A stretch of 64,000 nucleotides of DNA. Source: Nemophila menziesii (Eukaryota; Streptophyta; Magnoliopsida; Boraginales; Hydrophyllaceae). The notes beneath the pieces are model-generated. The model had not been told where the DNA came from. It was given only the letters and a program-made list of their open reading frames with translations, and searched no databases. Each line of letters begins with the position of its first letter. Positions within the stretch are counted from its first letter, which is position 1. Below, in pieces: positions 23,737 through 35,586 of this stretch. The DNA is taken from positions 6,221,001-6,285,000 of the forward strand of contig JARWIR010000010.1 of NCBI GenBank assembly GCA_029959085.1, read 5' to 3'. The translations under genes were made by a program, and so were the position numbers.

Positions 23737-24892
23737 CTAGAATGAAAATGATAAAGGAAACCTCAAATAATTAACAACTTCAACCTCACGATTTTCACGA
23801 ATACACGTAGCATCGCTTCTAAGGCATGAAACTTCATCCATAAGATTCTCCATCTTATTCTCCAACGCTTCAAACTTGTGTTCTACAAAATTTACAAATC
23901 GGTCGATTGTGGCTTCGAGACGTGATAGGAGAGAAGAATTATCATTTGGAGGAGGATTTGAGATAGGCTCATTTTGGATACGAGAAGGTGGAATACGTGT
24001 ACCCTCGGAACAGGAGGTAGATGTAGTGATACGAGTGATAATTTCTTCATCCCCAAAGTAATTAACATAATTTTCCGGAACATATTCATTGTTATAGATT
24101 ACAAACTTCATTTTCCAAACCGCTTATTACTTGATAACCCAATTAGGATTAAAACTTTTTTTTGTGAAAAGTCGAGATTAAGACCAAGGTTTTCGAAAAT
24201 AACGGAGAGGGCTAAACCTTAGGTAAATTTAATAGTGTTGTTACGAGCATGGTTCATCATCTTAATCATAATTGCTGGAAAATTTATTTGCTCATTGTGA
24301 TAAATACGATAAAGGATTTAGGCTTCGTAAGGAGAGATTGTAGCATCGTGTTTATCTTTACAAAATAGACCATTTAAAATAATTTTGTAGGCAATTTGAA
24401 AATCGGGAGTAAAATCATAAGATCTCCAACGTTTTGACTCGGGACTGATTAAAGCGGGATTGATTAAATGAGCTTCCATAAAAGCTTCAACAATGGGAAT
24501 AAAATCATTCTCTAGACCACCCCATCCAACAATCCAAAAACAATAAAAAACGGAAGTTTTAAGATTAAAGAGGCTACCAAGGTAAGACTCTTTAATTTTT
24601 AAAAAATTTCCATTGACTTTTAAAGAAATAGAGTTTGTATCAGAATATAAAACAAGCCTTTGGTAAGATTCTTGACAAAAACTACTGGCCACATTGATTT
24701 CAATTGAAAGAAAGGAAATTAACCCTTGAAATTCAAGATGGGTAAAAAAGCTATTACCGTTGGAAAGGAAAATGAGTCAATCTTCCTACCCTGTTTAACA
24801 TCAAGTGGCTTCAAAGGTTGAGGAGGAGGAGTAGGTCCACTCGAAGTCTTCTTTCTCTTTGAGGATGAACCGATTTCCTTTCTTTGAGGCAT
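23737..24892 (-). pseudogene. Third ORF of element D, broken
   Basis: The minus-strand ATG at 24892-24890 starts a basic, serine- and proline-rich N-terminus (MPQRKEIGSSSKRKKTSSG). A frameshift near 24740 leads to VASSFCQESYQRLVLYSD, and the frame continues to a stop at 24318-24320. It goes on in the same frame past a second stop near 24222 to a C-terminal coiled coil (RLEATIDRFVNFVEHKFEAL) ending at 23737. The order (basic start, globular middle, coiled-coil end) matches the third ORFs of gypsy elements B and C, though residue similarity is low. It is probably an env-like/'putative plant transposon protein' ORF as seen in large copia elements. Function unknown. Confidence 0.6.
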
Positions 24893-25640
24893 GATTGAGC
24901 AATGGAGAGTAAAGGAGATTATTTTTTGAGAGGATTTGGAGATGGATTGTTGAGAGAGATGAAGAGTTTAGGCGTTTTTGCAGAGAGAACAAAGAAAAAG
25001 AAAGTGTTTTAGGGTTTTAAAATGAGAAGAAATGGGTTATAAAGCTGGAAAACCTGCTTTTCGTCAATTCAGATTGCACAACCGGTATGCCGCTCCTATG
25101 GCCGGTATGCCGGTCAAAAGCAACCTGTAAAAAAATAAGCGCCCTGGAAATTCCGCTCAACTGGCCGGTATGCCGCTCCGGCTGCGGCTTTGGGACTAAA
25201 AATTGCAAATTAAGACTTCTTCAAACGATCCCGAAACCAACCCGAACACTTCCCAATAGTTTGAGAATGTTCAAAAACCCCCCAAATAATTTTTGTTTTG
25301 GAAAATACAAAGTAGAAATCTCAAAAACAAAGAAAACAGTTAATTGCAAAAAGATCCCTATATTTTCTAAAAAGTACAAAAAAGATCCAAAACAAAAACT
25401 AAACATTTTCTAACATAATAAAAGGGTAAAATCTAAAATATACTAGAACATATAATAAGGAACACATACACACATAATAGAGAACAAATAAAAACAAAAT
25501 AAAGAAAGAAATCACCGGATTTTTCTTTTACGAGTTTTGAGCGTCGTTTTGTACATCATTCATTTCCTTGACGCTCAACACCTACAATAAATAATATTTT
25601 TAAGATATCCAATACGGAGTGGATCCGAGAACACGATTAG
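24893..25640 (-). other. Leader and GC word cluster of element D
   Basis: 24893-25070 is a C/T/A-rich leader. 25078-25190 holds the words CCGGTATGCCGCTCC, GGCCGGTATGCCGG and CCGGTATGCCGCTCC. 25200-25640 is AT-rich with no supported gene. The cluster sits before the third ORF, as in the gypsy elements. Confidence 0.6.
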
Positions 25641-26680
25641 TACTTTTCACGATCCATGTCGTTTTTTCCCAAGGAGGAATTAAAGATCCGTATTCAAGTT
25701 GTTTGTGATAATAACACGTTGAAACACGATGATCGGTTTTTCAGCAATAATTGCAAGTATTCCATTTGCGAATAGAAATAATATGAGAAGGATTTGAACA
25801 TGATTTTTTCTCGTTCTTTTGTTATCCAAATTTTCACTCAAAAATATTTTTTCTTTAAAAAGTTTATTTTCATGAAAGGGAGTGAAATTTAAATAGGGAT
25901 GATTTTTTAAGAGTTTAAAAACAATGGAACATGCCTCATCCACTTTTTCAAAAGATATGATATTTTTGTTCATAAGATTTTGATTTTTATTTAAAGAGAA
26001 AACACTTTCAAAACACGAGTTTGTATTGTTTCCCAAAATATCATTTAAAGTAGGACAACAATTAAAACAATTCTTTTACTTAATTTTTGTCTTTTTCAAT
26101 AAAAGGTTATTCAAGTGGATTTGAGAGTCAAGAATATTGAGAAAGGGTGCAATATACCTAATATCATTATAATCATATGGAAGTGTCAAAGAGTAGGATA
26201 GATTTCTACCTCATGGTTTGATTTTGGATCATCATGAGTTTCATCATGGATTTTGCTTTCTTCTTTGTCAATATCGATAATCCCATATAGGAACTCCAAA
26301 CGATCACAAATTTCTTTAGCCGAATAGCAATCCAACATCGTTGAGAAAATCTCATCGGATAAACCACATATTAAAGTGTACATCGGTTTTGCATTTTGAG
26401 TGAGTTTAGCTTTATCATCATTGGTGAGTTCATCGTAATATTTTTTCTTTATTTAACTTAAGAACTCACGCTTCATTTAATTCCTCTTTGTATGGAACGA
26501 ATGGACCTTCCATAAGTATTCTCCATTGATCAGGATCTTCGGCTTTTATAAATTCCTCCATTTTTGTTCTCCAAGCAAGGTAATAAGTGCCTACAAAAAG
26601 AGGAGGTCGTGTAGAAGACGAATCTTTCAAAATATTAAATTCCATGTCGTTTACTCTACTAACAATTAATCTATTCACGT
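25640..26680 (-). pseudogene. Broken copia gag (element D)
   Basis: Minus-strand fragments in order: a start at 26678 with RPPLFVGTYYLAWRTKMEEF, typical of copia Gag; a second frame at 26383-26186 (LICGLSDEIFSTMLDCYSAKE); a third at 26036-25680. A zinc-knuckle remnant (CNYC, a stop, then KTDHRVSTCYYH) lies near 25750-25690. The last residues (KTTWIVKS) look like the start of Pol, and the rest of Pol is missing. Several frameshifts and stops make it non-functional. Confidence 0.75.
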
Positions 26681-26687
26681 AGAGTTA

Positions 26688-26700
26688 GGCTCCGATACCA
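26688..26700 (-). other. Primer binding site of element D, initiator tRNA-Met type
   Basis: The minus strand reads TGGTATCGGAGCC two bases after the LTR end. It matches the usual copia site TGGTATCAGAGC except at one position. Confidence 0.88.
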
Positions 26701-26702
26701 AT

Positions 26703-29230
26703 TGAAAGTGCTAGAGGGGGTGAATAGAATTACTAATAAGATTAATGTCTAATTGAAAATATTTTGGACAATTATAAGTTTAAAGAAAAACTTCTAAGTC
26801 AATATATATCAAACTCTTAGGGATCATGCAATAGGGTAACTAGGTTTGATATAATTGAAAAGACATCCAATCAATAAATGATAAGTAAATAGATAAGGGA
26901 TAGAAAGTACACAACGATGTATAGTGGTTCGATTATCTCTATATCCACTACCTAAGGATGCCACCTTAGGATTTCAAAGCTTCTTAACTAAGCTTCGGTG
27001 TATCTCTTAACCGGGGTGAGAACACAATACTCTTACAACCACTTCGATACCACGAAGCAAACTCTTGTGCTATCGCAACACAAGGAACCCAAGTATACTT
27101 CCTATACTCACACTCTCTCTTAATCTATATATGATGTCTCCTCATTTGTGATAGAATTATGTTAAGATGAGACATCATTTTTAGTGATTTAGAAGTCTTT
27201 CTAATCGTTTTTCTTGAGAAATAGTGCACTTTCCAATTTTTGAGTCTTGATTTAGTAAAATAATATTTTTAGAGCATATTGGGTTTAATTATTTATTTAG
27301 TGTGAAGCTTTAAAGAAAATTATGGAGATTAATTAGAGTTCAAGTCAAAGACTAAGAAATATGGAAAGAGATAAGCATGGTAATTGGAGATGAGGAAACA
27401 AAAGCTAAAAACATGGAAAAGGAAAAACTGCCTTAATTCTGAATTTCTGCACCTATGACCACAAATCATCTTATATCTCAAGATCGCTGTGGAATTTGGA
27501 GAAATGTTAAAGAGCAAAGTTGAAGATCTTTCCGAGACGATGAATTTCGCCTACTCATACGCGTCAAACGGATGAGTATTGAAGCTTCTAGGACCAAAAC
27601 AAAAACGGTCCTGATTTCATGTTTTAGGGTTACGAATTTGAGTTGGGCTTGGAGTCCACTACTTACCTTCTCCTTCAAGAAAACGAATTAAGTCTTCTAA
27701 ACACCTATAAATACACCCTTATATCACTTGTAAATCATCATTGTCTCATAGTAATTAGTTCTTAAGGTTTTATTCTTCCAAGTTATTGTAGAGAGCAAGA
27801 TGATGTCTTTTATTATTTCTTTTAGATAATTTCCTTCAGGTATGAACTAAACTTCCCATAGCTTGGGTTTTGCATCATGTATAATTTATGAATTCTAATT
27901 TCTTTCTATCTAAGTTTCTTTGAGAATTACATGTTTTAATCTAATATTAGCTGCTTACCTTTATATTTGTTTATGTGTTTTGATTTAATGATTGTTTTCC
28001 TTGCTAGTGCACGAGTATAAGATCACCTTAATAGTAGTTAGATGATCACCTTAGCTGGGTGTCTAATTATTGAAACACCACATAACGTCTAGTGTCGATA
28101 TTGGTCCTGACAACACTAATTCTAACTAGATAGTCATTAGGGTATAATTTAATCACTATCACCATGTATGGAAATTGATTGCTTAGGGCCCTAGTGGCGT
28201 AGGATAACCCTATTTGAACCAGCCTCGTGGTGTGTCCGTAGCCCCCTTAGTCACTCTCAAGGTCTAAGGTATGGGAATTTAGAATCCTGACTAAGTATCT
28301 AAGAGCTAATTATCTCCCTTATTAACTAGAATTGATAGAAAGAATTAGAAGGATTAGTGCATACTAGCAAAACCTAAGCTAATTAGTCACTTTATTTTCA
28401 TTAGTTTAATTTAATATTTCGGATTTATCTCTCTTTATTTTCCTGTCTTTTAATTAATTACTTCTTACTCGTTATTGCTACCCATTCGATTATCACTCTA
28501 AGTCCTTGAGAACGAACTTTCTTATCATTAAAACTTGCATACGTCCTGTAATACTTGCAGTACTGTGCCTGTCTAGGGTGAGAGTGCGTTGTTTTGTGAC
28601 TTGTTATTTATCTTATTTTTATCACACCCTAGGCGACACCAATATATTAAAAAGACAAAATCTAAGATGATAAAAAAAGTGTTTGAATGGCTGTTACAAC
28701 TTTGCTAATAACTCCTAAAGAGAGGATATAACTTTAAACTTAAAACATCTCTTGAGTAGATTAGAACTTTGAAGCTTCTTGGATTAACTCCTTGATTGAG
28801 TAGATATAACTAGTTTAATGATCAAGATTCGATTGATAATTTGATAGCTTGAGATCTCTAATGAATGTATAAGATTGTATAAGATGTGCTGGTAAGAGGT
28901 GAATCATTGCATAGCATAAAATCCCATTTTATAGCAAACTTTATAATTATGGGCGGTATGCCGGTCCTCTTGGCGGTATACCGGGCCGGCTTGTCCTCTA
29001 GTCAACGGTTAGATTTGACGTGGCATGTGACCGTTGGGCAGCAGCTCTCTTCGCGGTACGCCGGTCCTTTGGGCGGTATGCCGGCCCGGCTACTAAATAA
29101 ACCTTGAAAATGATGTTTAATTCCTGGATAAAAGGTATTTAGTAAGACAAGGGTAATGCACTATTTCAAGGATATTTAAAACACGATTTGGCAAATATTA
29201 AAACAAGATTAAAAGGACGTTAGACCAACA
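26703..29230 (-). repeat. 5' LTR of element D, split by a solo LTR
   Basis: Matches 21413-22423 in two parts, 26703-27131 and 28647-29230. The gap is the B-family solo LTR and its second target copy. It contains the words GGCGGTATGCCGG and GGCGGTATACCGGGCC (28950-29090). Confidence 0.92.
27132..28641 (+). repeat. Solo LTR of the element B family (1510 bp)
   Basis: Starts TGATGTCTCCTC and ends GGCGACACCA, matching 9078-10620 along its length, including TATAAATA at 27706-27713. ATATA flanks it at 27127-27131 and 28642-28646. No internal sequence adjoins it, so it came from LTR-LTR recombination after insertion into the LTR of element D. Confidence 0.95.
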
Positions 29231-29235
29231 GTTGG

Positions 29236-30470
29236 TACTCCTAAGATGGATACTAGGATTTCTAAGATGTAAGGTGAATTGAATCAACTTACTATGCTTG
29301 TTAAAGAGAAATTCCAAGGTAGAAATTCTGAGGTGAATGTCATAAATGTACCCTATGGTTATTCCACGGGAAATCGAGGAAAATTCCAAAATTGTCACCA
29401 AGGTAATCAATCCCACCAATCAATTCCACGCGGGGTCTCGTATCAAGGAAATTCATATCAGTCTTGACATCAAGAGAATGTCAATCAAGAGACACCTCAA
29501 CATATAAATATGAGTGGACTAACCTATGATAGTCAAGCCGTTCAACCATCGCATTACAATGTTTATAATGGGAGTCAATCTCCAATGGAATTTCCATCAC
29601 ATCCGCAAAAATCATCCATTACTGAGCTCCAACAAACGATGAAATATTTGATTGAAGTGACCCAATAAACTATGAAATCTTTTATGGTGATGGAACGGGA
29701 AAACATACGAGCTAGTAATGAAAGATTAAGGAAGCAATCAGCTGCGTTGCGGATATTGAGGGATCAGTTCACCCAATTGGCCTCCCATAGTGAGAAAAAT
29801 CAACAAGCTCCTCCTATACATCTAGGCAAAGATAAAAGCAATAAAGTGAAGGCCATCGAGAGTAGTGAGGACAACGTTGGGTTCAAAGCATGTAAAACTA
29901 TAATACATTCAAGTTGAAGAGAAAGTTGTGGAATTACAACCTGCTGCAGAGATTTCCGTGGAAATTCCAAAGATAGATGAACCAACCAAGACAATCTTGG
30001 ATGATTCCAATGTTGATATTTTGGTTAAAGAGGTTGAGAAACCAAGAGAGGTATTTGATGCACCGAGTGTGCAAGAAATAAGTAAAGTTGAACCCGTTGA
30101 GGATCATGGGTATTCAGAACCACCTCTAACACTAAAGATGATCAACAATTGTTGTGAAAGGAAGGTGACTCACTGTGAGAGTAAGGTGGCAAGGAGGGGG
30201 AACTATCAACCACATTTAAAGATGAACGCAAGATTAAAGAATAGAAAGAGATTATATCATTCAAAATGGTCATCAAATGTCCTGGTGTTAGGAAGTCGTT
30301 CCGTCATGAGAACAAGAAGGGAAATTGGGGACACTACCCCCTTTTAACGATCGAATGAAACAAAATTTAGGTAGGGAAGTCCCAAGGATATGAGTTCGAG
30401 GAAGAGACGAGTTCAAGTGTAGGAGTACCGCACGGGACTCAAAACAATCTTTGTTGAAGGTAACACGTCG
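29236..30470 (+). pseudogene. Gag C-terminus and short pol end of element E
   Basis: Reads on from the left part of E after the D insertion. Frames at 29279-29467 (Gln/Asn/Gly-rich, MNQLTMLVKEKF), 29500-29917 (ELQQTMKYLIEVTQ, a stop, then a coiled-coil-like part) and 29928-30347 (acidic linker, PKIDEPTKTILDDSNVD) fit the C-terminal half of an Athila-like Gag and the linker to protease. Stops at 29465-29467 and 29666-29668 break it. Protease, RT and integrase are missing: from about 30330 the sequence already resembles the end of pol, with GGTAACACGTCGAGCTTAAC at 30459-30478 as in element C. E is a deleted, dead element. Confidence 0.65.
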
Positions 30471-31396
30471 AGCTTAACAATGTAATAAACAAAAACGCTT
30501 CTTGGGAGACAACTCATGTTTTTAAAATGCTTTATTTTTTTAAATTCATGTTTGTAGTGTATATTATTAAGTTTTATTTTTTGATCGGCGTGTATATTAG
30601 TAAGTTACTTTTGTGTTTTAGTGTATATTAGACTTAAGGAGAAAGTAGAAAGTTGTTTTTTGATGTGTAGGTAAGTAGAAGATTGAGTTTAGGGTGAAAA
30701 ATCTCAAAAGTTCGTGCTTAATAGCATTACGAATAGTATACCAGCCCAAACAGGCGGTATACCGCTCCTATCGGTGAAGATGATTGAACAAACTTTGAGA
30801 GGACAAAACTATGCGCTCGGATGTCGGAATTAATTTTTTCTCGAGCCTATATCACATATTTTTTTGGATCTATCCAATGGATACAAGAACACCTAGATAG
30901 AATCTCTCAGCAAAAATTTACAACTCTGCCCATTTATATCGTCACAATGGGTAGGTCACAGTCAAAACGACAAGAAATTTTTTATTCGAGCGATATACCG
31001 CACCCAACGAGTGGTATACCATTCGCGAATGAAGACCGTGTTGAGTTGGTTGACACGGTGTAGAGGTTCAAAATCCTTGGAAGGATCAAGTGGTGCATTG
31101 TGCCCAATGAACGGTGCACCGCAGAGCAGAAGACCGTCATGACAAGTAGCCCACAGTCAAAATAGTCATAAGCCAACATGCTGGGAGTGGTATCCGTGCC
31201 ATGGCGCTATTTCTTTCGAGGAGGATATATGTCATGCTTAAATCTAAACTTTAAGCCTCCTTATTCCCAAACAACTAAACTCCATCAAAACATCAACCCA
31301 ACCTTTACCTACCATCAAACTCTAAATGATACCTTATCCACCCAAGTCAACATATAATTCCAAGAGAAGTATAATTTTTGAGTTCATGCTGGAAAG
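30471..31396 (+). other. Noncoding region of element E between pol and third ORF
   Basis: Contains a polypurine-like TTGAGTTTAGGGT (30683-30695), GC words (GGCGGTATACCGCTCC near 30751; ATATACCGCACCC near 30991; GGTGCACCGCAGAG near 31113) and a C/A-rich leader (31240-31380). It stops at TTTTTGAGTT just where a third ORF would start, because element F begins there. Confidence 0.6.
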
Positions 31397-32915
31397 ATAT
31401 TACTAGTGGTCCTTTGTGTGTTCTAAAATAAATACAAATAAGGATAAAAGAACCACAACTACAAGTGTACAATGCTTATCAAATAGTGATTAATTGCACG
31501 TGAAAGCAAGTAAATGATTTTAATATTGTTTGTTTTTGTTTTCTATAACTAAGACAATAATTTGAAAGACTAAATTAATGCAAATATTAAACTAGACGCG
31601 AGAAAATAAAATAGTTAACGCAAGGTATGAAAGGCAGTACTTGAGAGATGCAAGGATTTCACCTAACTCTATTCATTCCATGTTTTGTTTAAGGGACAAA
31701 TCGGTAAATAGTAATGGTCGGGATTCGGGATTCTCCTTACACCCGTTAGGGTGGACTAACCATCTATTCTTAGGTGCTACAAACCCCGTCAGGGTGATTA
31801 TAGTCCACCTTCGAATGGTTAAGTTCTTATTACCCAATAGTCCATAGGATTAATCAAGCTCGTCAAAGTCATTAATTTCTATCCTACATTCATTAATTGG
31901 TTCCATACCTAGACCCCGTCAAGGTGATCCATTCGCCACTAAATGGAATAGCCTAAGTATTAACTCCTATTATTGATTCTCAACTTCACTAATAGTCAAT
32001 AAAATACAGATTAAGGAAAAATACTAAATACCCAATTTGATTTCAATTATTAAAATCCCAAATTCAAACACATGAAATGAAATAGAATTGGGATTAACCC
32101 ATTATGCGTTCTCAAGCACTTTATAAGTTTAGCTCGTACTAATACGAAAAAACTAAGAATTTAAAATAAAAGGAATTCATAATTGTTTTACAGAATAAAA
32201 TGGAAGAACCTAATTACGGAGTTGAATTGGCTGAGAATCAGAGATGTTGAATTTCTCTAGCTCTTGGCTTCTTCTTTTCCTTGCTCTAGCTTCTTCTCTG
32301 GTGTTCTGACTTCTAAGCGTATGAATTGTATGTTAAAAATAAGAGTCTAAAGCCTATTTATCCTATAAAATTCGGACTAGGGATTTTCTAAAGGATTAAA
32401 TGAAAATTAGAAAAGCCCAAGTCCAATAATAAAGCCCAAATCCCGTAACTGCTGCACCACCTTTACTAAATCAGCACTAACCGGCTCGTTTCAACTCGGA
32501 ATGACTCCATTCCAGTTGCTAAATTTCCGTAACGCAATGGGGAACAATTTATCTTCACAAGTTAGAGGCTTAATCCACTCTTAGATATCTCAAAATCAGC
32601 AATCATTATCAACTTTCCAGATTTGCAGCTTGAAATTGTCAATTCTTTCGGGATATTTCTTCTTGCTTTGACTTCATTACACGATCTTTGGCTTTCTTCT
32701 TGGATTCCTATACTAGCTAGTATTCAAAACCTACAACTTTTCACTCTAAACAAACCATATTACGTGCAAAAGTTTAATTAATTAAAAATACTAGAATTAA
32801 AAGAGGAAAATCGATTTATTGCATATTAACACCAAAAGTCTATCTAAATAGTCGAATAAACACAAAAAATGATGTCTCCCAAGGGCATAAAGTTAGAACA
32901 TTTACGGAGACATCA
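31397..32915 (-). repeat. 3' LTR of element F
   Basis: The minus strand starts TGATGTCTCCG at 32915 and ends near 31397, where GTGGTCCTTTGTGTGTTCT matches the end of the element C LTR. The left end is placed within about 10 bases. CCCGTCAGGGTG-type motifs lie near 31741, 31785, 31860 and 31915. Confidence 0.82.
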
Positions 32916-32951
32916 AGACCCCCAACTGAAACCTTTGTCGTCCCGACAAAG
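32916..32951 (-). other. Polypurine tract and hairpin of element F
   Basis: On the minus strand CTTTGTCG, GGA, CGACAAAG (32951-32933) is followed after 17 bases (TTCAGTTGGGGGTCT inside) by the LTR. Spacing and loop equal those in B and C. Confidence 0.75.
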
Positions 32952-34256
32952 CAAAACTAAAAACATGGGGAATAAAGTAGATGCAAGAGAAAATAGAAGC
33001 TAGCAAATACACCCAAAGCTTAAAATAAATTTCATATAGCTAACATTAAGAACTAACATACACATACATTAATCATGCAGCATCAAACACAAATAACTTC
33101 AATCATAAAATTAACTTTGCAATGCTTGAAGGTTACACTTGTACTTATCTCAATATGATGGCTATAGATTGTTCCTCGATCCTTACTCGCTTTGAACGCT
33201 CCACTTAGTATACTCCCTATTAACTTACCATGTACCTAGGAATACGGTTTTAGCGTAGGCTTAGGGACGGTGTGGTGTGTATATTTGGTAAATTTGAAGT
33301 GAGTTTTTGGCTCTCTCCTCACTTACCATCAACAATTGTCCACGAGCTTGAGTTTACACTCATATAATGTTCTCACTCAACCCATTTGATGCGCTAATGT
33401 AGCGTCCCCAAGTTAACCCAATTAATCTAAGATGATTTCCAGAAATATTCCACTTTGCCGGATATTTTATTCTTTCTTTCTTTTTATTTTTCTTTTTCAT
33501 TTTTTTTCAATCCCGGCAAAGTATTACAAATAATAATATCATCTGGATTTTTGTGCCTCAATACAAACACATAAGTTCCCACCCAATGAAGTTTCCCATA
33601 ATGGACCCATCACCCCAAGCTCAAGCGCGAGACAGGTCTCATGATTGTAATTCAAGTGCGGGTCATATGGTCATGCCTAATAATCTAAGGTTATATGGGC
33701 TTATATTGTGGCGACAAAAGAAAGGCTTAAGGCTCAAAATTGGGCTAAGACGGATATAATTAATACAAGGGATAGAAGGCTAAAAAGGCTTCAAATGGCT
33801 AACAAAGAACTGCCCCTATCATTTACATAGCTACGTAGTTCGTCTCTAGTTCATATCTAAGTGGGCTCTCTACTAATTTAGATCTCACTTTCTACAAACC
33901 AAACATTTTCCTTAAGTCCAAGCTTACTTCTTTTGCATTGTTTATTAATTTTTTTTATCCATTATCTATGTTTGCATGCAATTAAAGCGTGCTTTATGCT
34001 ATTTCCTAAAGTTCACTATTTACTATCATAGATTTACCAAAAGTATGCTTAAAAGGGACATGTAAAAACTTCTACAGTCAAACACAACTCCTAATTATGT
34101 TATTGAAAGCAATTAAAAACAAATAACACATAAAAACTAGGATGAAGCAACGAACCCCACCCCAAACTCAAAAAAGAGTCGTGTCCCCACGACTCGAAAA
34201 GACACAAAGCAAATAAACTAATCTACACTAAACGCGAAAGCGATAGAAAACGTATC
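32952..34256 (-). other. 3' noncoding region of element F
   Basis: No gene. It contains the conserved GTGAGGAGAGAGCCAAAA block (about 33300-33330), CCGGCAAAG/CTTTGCCGG arms at 33453-33461 and 33513-33521, a polypurine-like copy (33612-33624), another at 34159-34171, and the hairpin at 34176-34195. Confidence 0.6.
34176..34195 (-). other. Hairpin after the third ORF (element F)
   Basis: Minus strand: GAGTCGTG, loop GGGA, CACGACTC, then TTTTT. This is the only copy with eight Watson-Crick pairs. C has one G-U pair and B has two at this place. Confidence 0.65.
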
Positions 34257-34460
34257 TTAACCAGCGCGTGGCTGGTCATCGGTGCTGCGTCCATGGACTT
34301 TATCCTTCGTAAGTAAACCATAGGTGGTGTGTTGAATGGTGCTCACCCCAAGTAGCATGTTTCGGATAAGGTCCAACTCTTTCGTAACGTTTCCTAGAGT
34401 CGCAAACATCTTATCTTGATTCTCTTCCAACACCTTAATTTTTTATTCCAACTCGTTGGA
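34257..34460 (-). pseudogene. C-terminal remnant of the third ORF (element F)
   Basis: The minus strand reads a coiled-coil segment and a tail like the end of the element C third ORF (LGNVTKELALL region), ending at TAA 34259-34257 in the same context (CGCGCTGGTTAAG). Just upstream, at about 34461, it joins leader sequence that in C lies before the ORF. About 1.1 kb was therefore deleted, taking most of the gene. Confidence 0.7.
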
Positions 34461-35140
34461 GAAGAGGTGAGTTGATTGTGTGTTTTTGTGATAAAAGAGG
34501 GCTTGATTTGATGTATAGTGTTTTGATGATGATATTCGGAGTAGGTGGAGGCTAGGATTCGGAATAAGAGGTTGGCTTGGGAAAGAAGCTAAAAATATAG
34601 GGTTTTAACCCTTTAAACCGCCTATCAGAGCAGCTGACCGGGTTACCGGTGCTGTGTCGGTGCAAAATAAATTACCAAATGATTTTTGAATTTTTTTACC
34701 TCAGACGCAAGCCACCTTGCATCATACTTGACGCACTAATCAGAACATTCATCCTTGTTGACTGGCTAGCCGGTCAGCCACCGGGTACCCGGTGAGCATC
34801 ACTAGCGCAACCTCAGACGCAGCACCTTGCGTCATACTTGACGCACTAATCAGAACTTTCCACCTTCGCTGACCGGGTTACCGATCATCCACCGGGTACC
34901 CGGTGGGCTCTCGCTGGCGAAAATGTGGACGCAACATTATGCGTCAAACTGGACGCACTAACCAGAAAGTTTGGGGTCTTCAGCGTATTGACCGGGTACC
35001 CGGTCAGCCACCGGGTTGTCGGTGGGCTCCTATTTTCCAAGATAATTTTTTTGTTTTTTCATCTTTTCGACCCCAAACTCATGGCCTTTTTACCCCTGAA
35101 ATCATCAAAAACAACTACCCTTCCTCATTTCTTAATAGGA
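34461..35140 (-). repeat. Leader and GC word array of element F
   Basis: 34461-34620 corresponds to the C/A-rich leader. 34624-35031 has about four units with GACCGGGTTACCGG, CACCGGGTACCCGGTG and a GACGCA...TGCGTC phrase, each about 100-120 bases. 35032-35140 matches the stretch after pol in C, with a polypurine-like copy at 35069-35081. Confidence 0.78.
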
Positions 35141-35444
35141 TAAGTGCATACTAGCAACCCTAAGCTATACTTCTCATCTCCATTCTTTGTTATATTATTT
35201 ATTTTCATTATCACCTTTTCTATCCGAAACATAATAAATTTTATCAAACAAGTGATGTCTCATACACTTATTTATATACATAAATAGATCTAACAGATAA
35301 AATCCATGCGAACAAACTTTTACTTACTAACTAAATTGCGAAGGATCTGTAATACTTGTAGTGAGTTTCTCGTGGTAGTCAAGGGTGTATCTTTTATTAT
35401 TATATTTATTTGTCTATTTATTTATTACATCTTTGCCCCCACCA
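35141..35444 (+). repeat. Diverged fragment of a B-type LTR (3' end)
   Basis: GTGCATACTAGCAA, TTCTCATCTC, CTGTAATACTTG and a final CCCCACCA follow the order of the 3' part of the B LTR, with low identity. No matching start is present. Confidence 0.5.
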
Positions 35445-35586
35445 ATAGCCGTCTAGTGTGCGGTAGTGAACTGGGAGGTCTTGCCTAGCTAGATAGTCAA
35501 TGCGGTTTGAACCTGAATGTTTGAAAGCATTCAGAGGGTACACTCGGAAGAGATCCTTAGGACCGTATAATTTTTCTCTAAGCTAC
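35445..35586 (+). repeat. E-type LTR fragment, left of element C
   Basis: GTCTAGTGTGCGGTAGTGAA to TTTTTCTCTAAGCTAC matches 20590-20727 in the 5' LTR of E. The match continues after element C at 48451, so the two pieces were one LTR. It is plausibly the 3' LTR of element E. Confidence 0.78.

Larger units (their letters stand above)
21408..29235 (-). mobile_element. Element D: complete non-autonomous copia element with target duplication
   Basis: Two LTRs (21413-22423 and 26703-29230), a primer site next to the right LTR and a polypurine tract next to the left one define a minus-strand Ty1/copia element. GTTGG flanks it on both sides (21408-21412 and 29231-29235). Pol is almost absent: a broken gag is followed by a third-ORF-type pseudogene and repeat-rich noncoding DNA, so movement would have needed proteins from elsewhere. 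The LTRs differ by about 6% over their first 135 bases, so D is older than C. A B-family solo LTR lies in its 5' LTR. Confidence 0.92.
31397..35140 (-). mobile_element. Element F: truncated Athila-like element
   Basis: A minus-strand element with its 3' LTR at the left (31397-32915) and 3' internal sequence to the right, up to the region just after pol. At about 35141 it is cut by a B-type LTR fragment. Most of the third ORF is deleted. Its noncoding blocks match element C closely, so C and F are related subfamilies. Confidence 0.82.
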
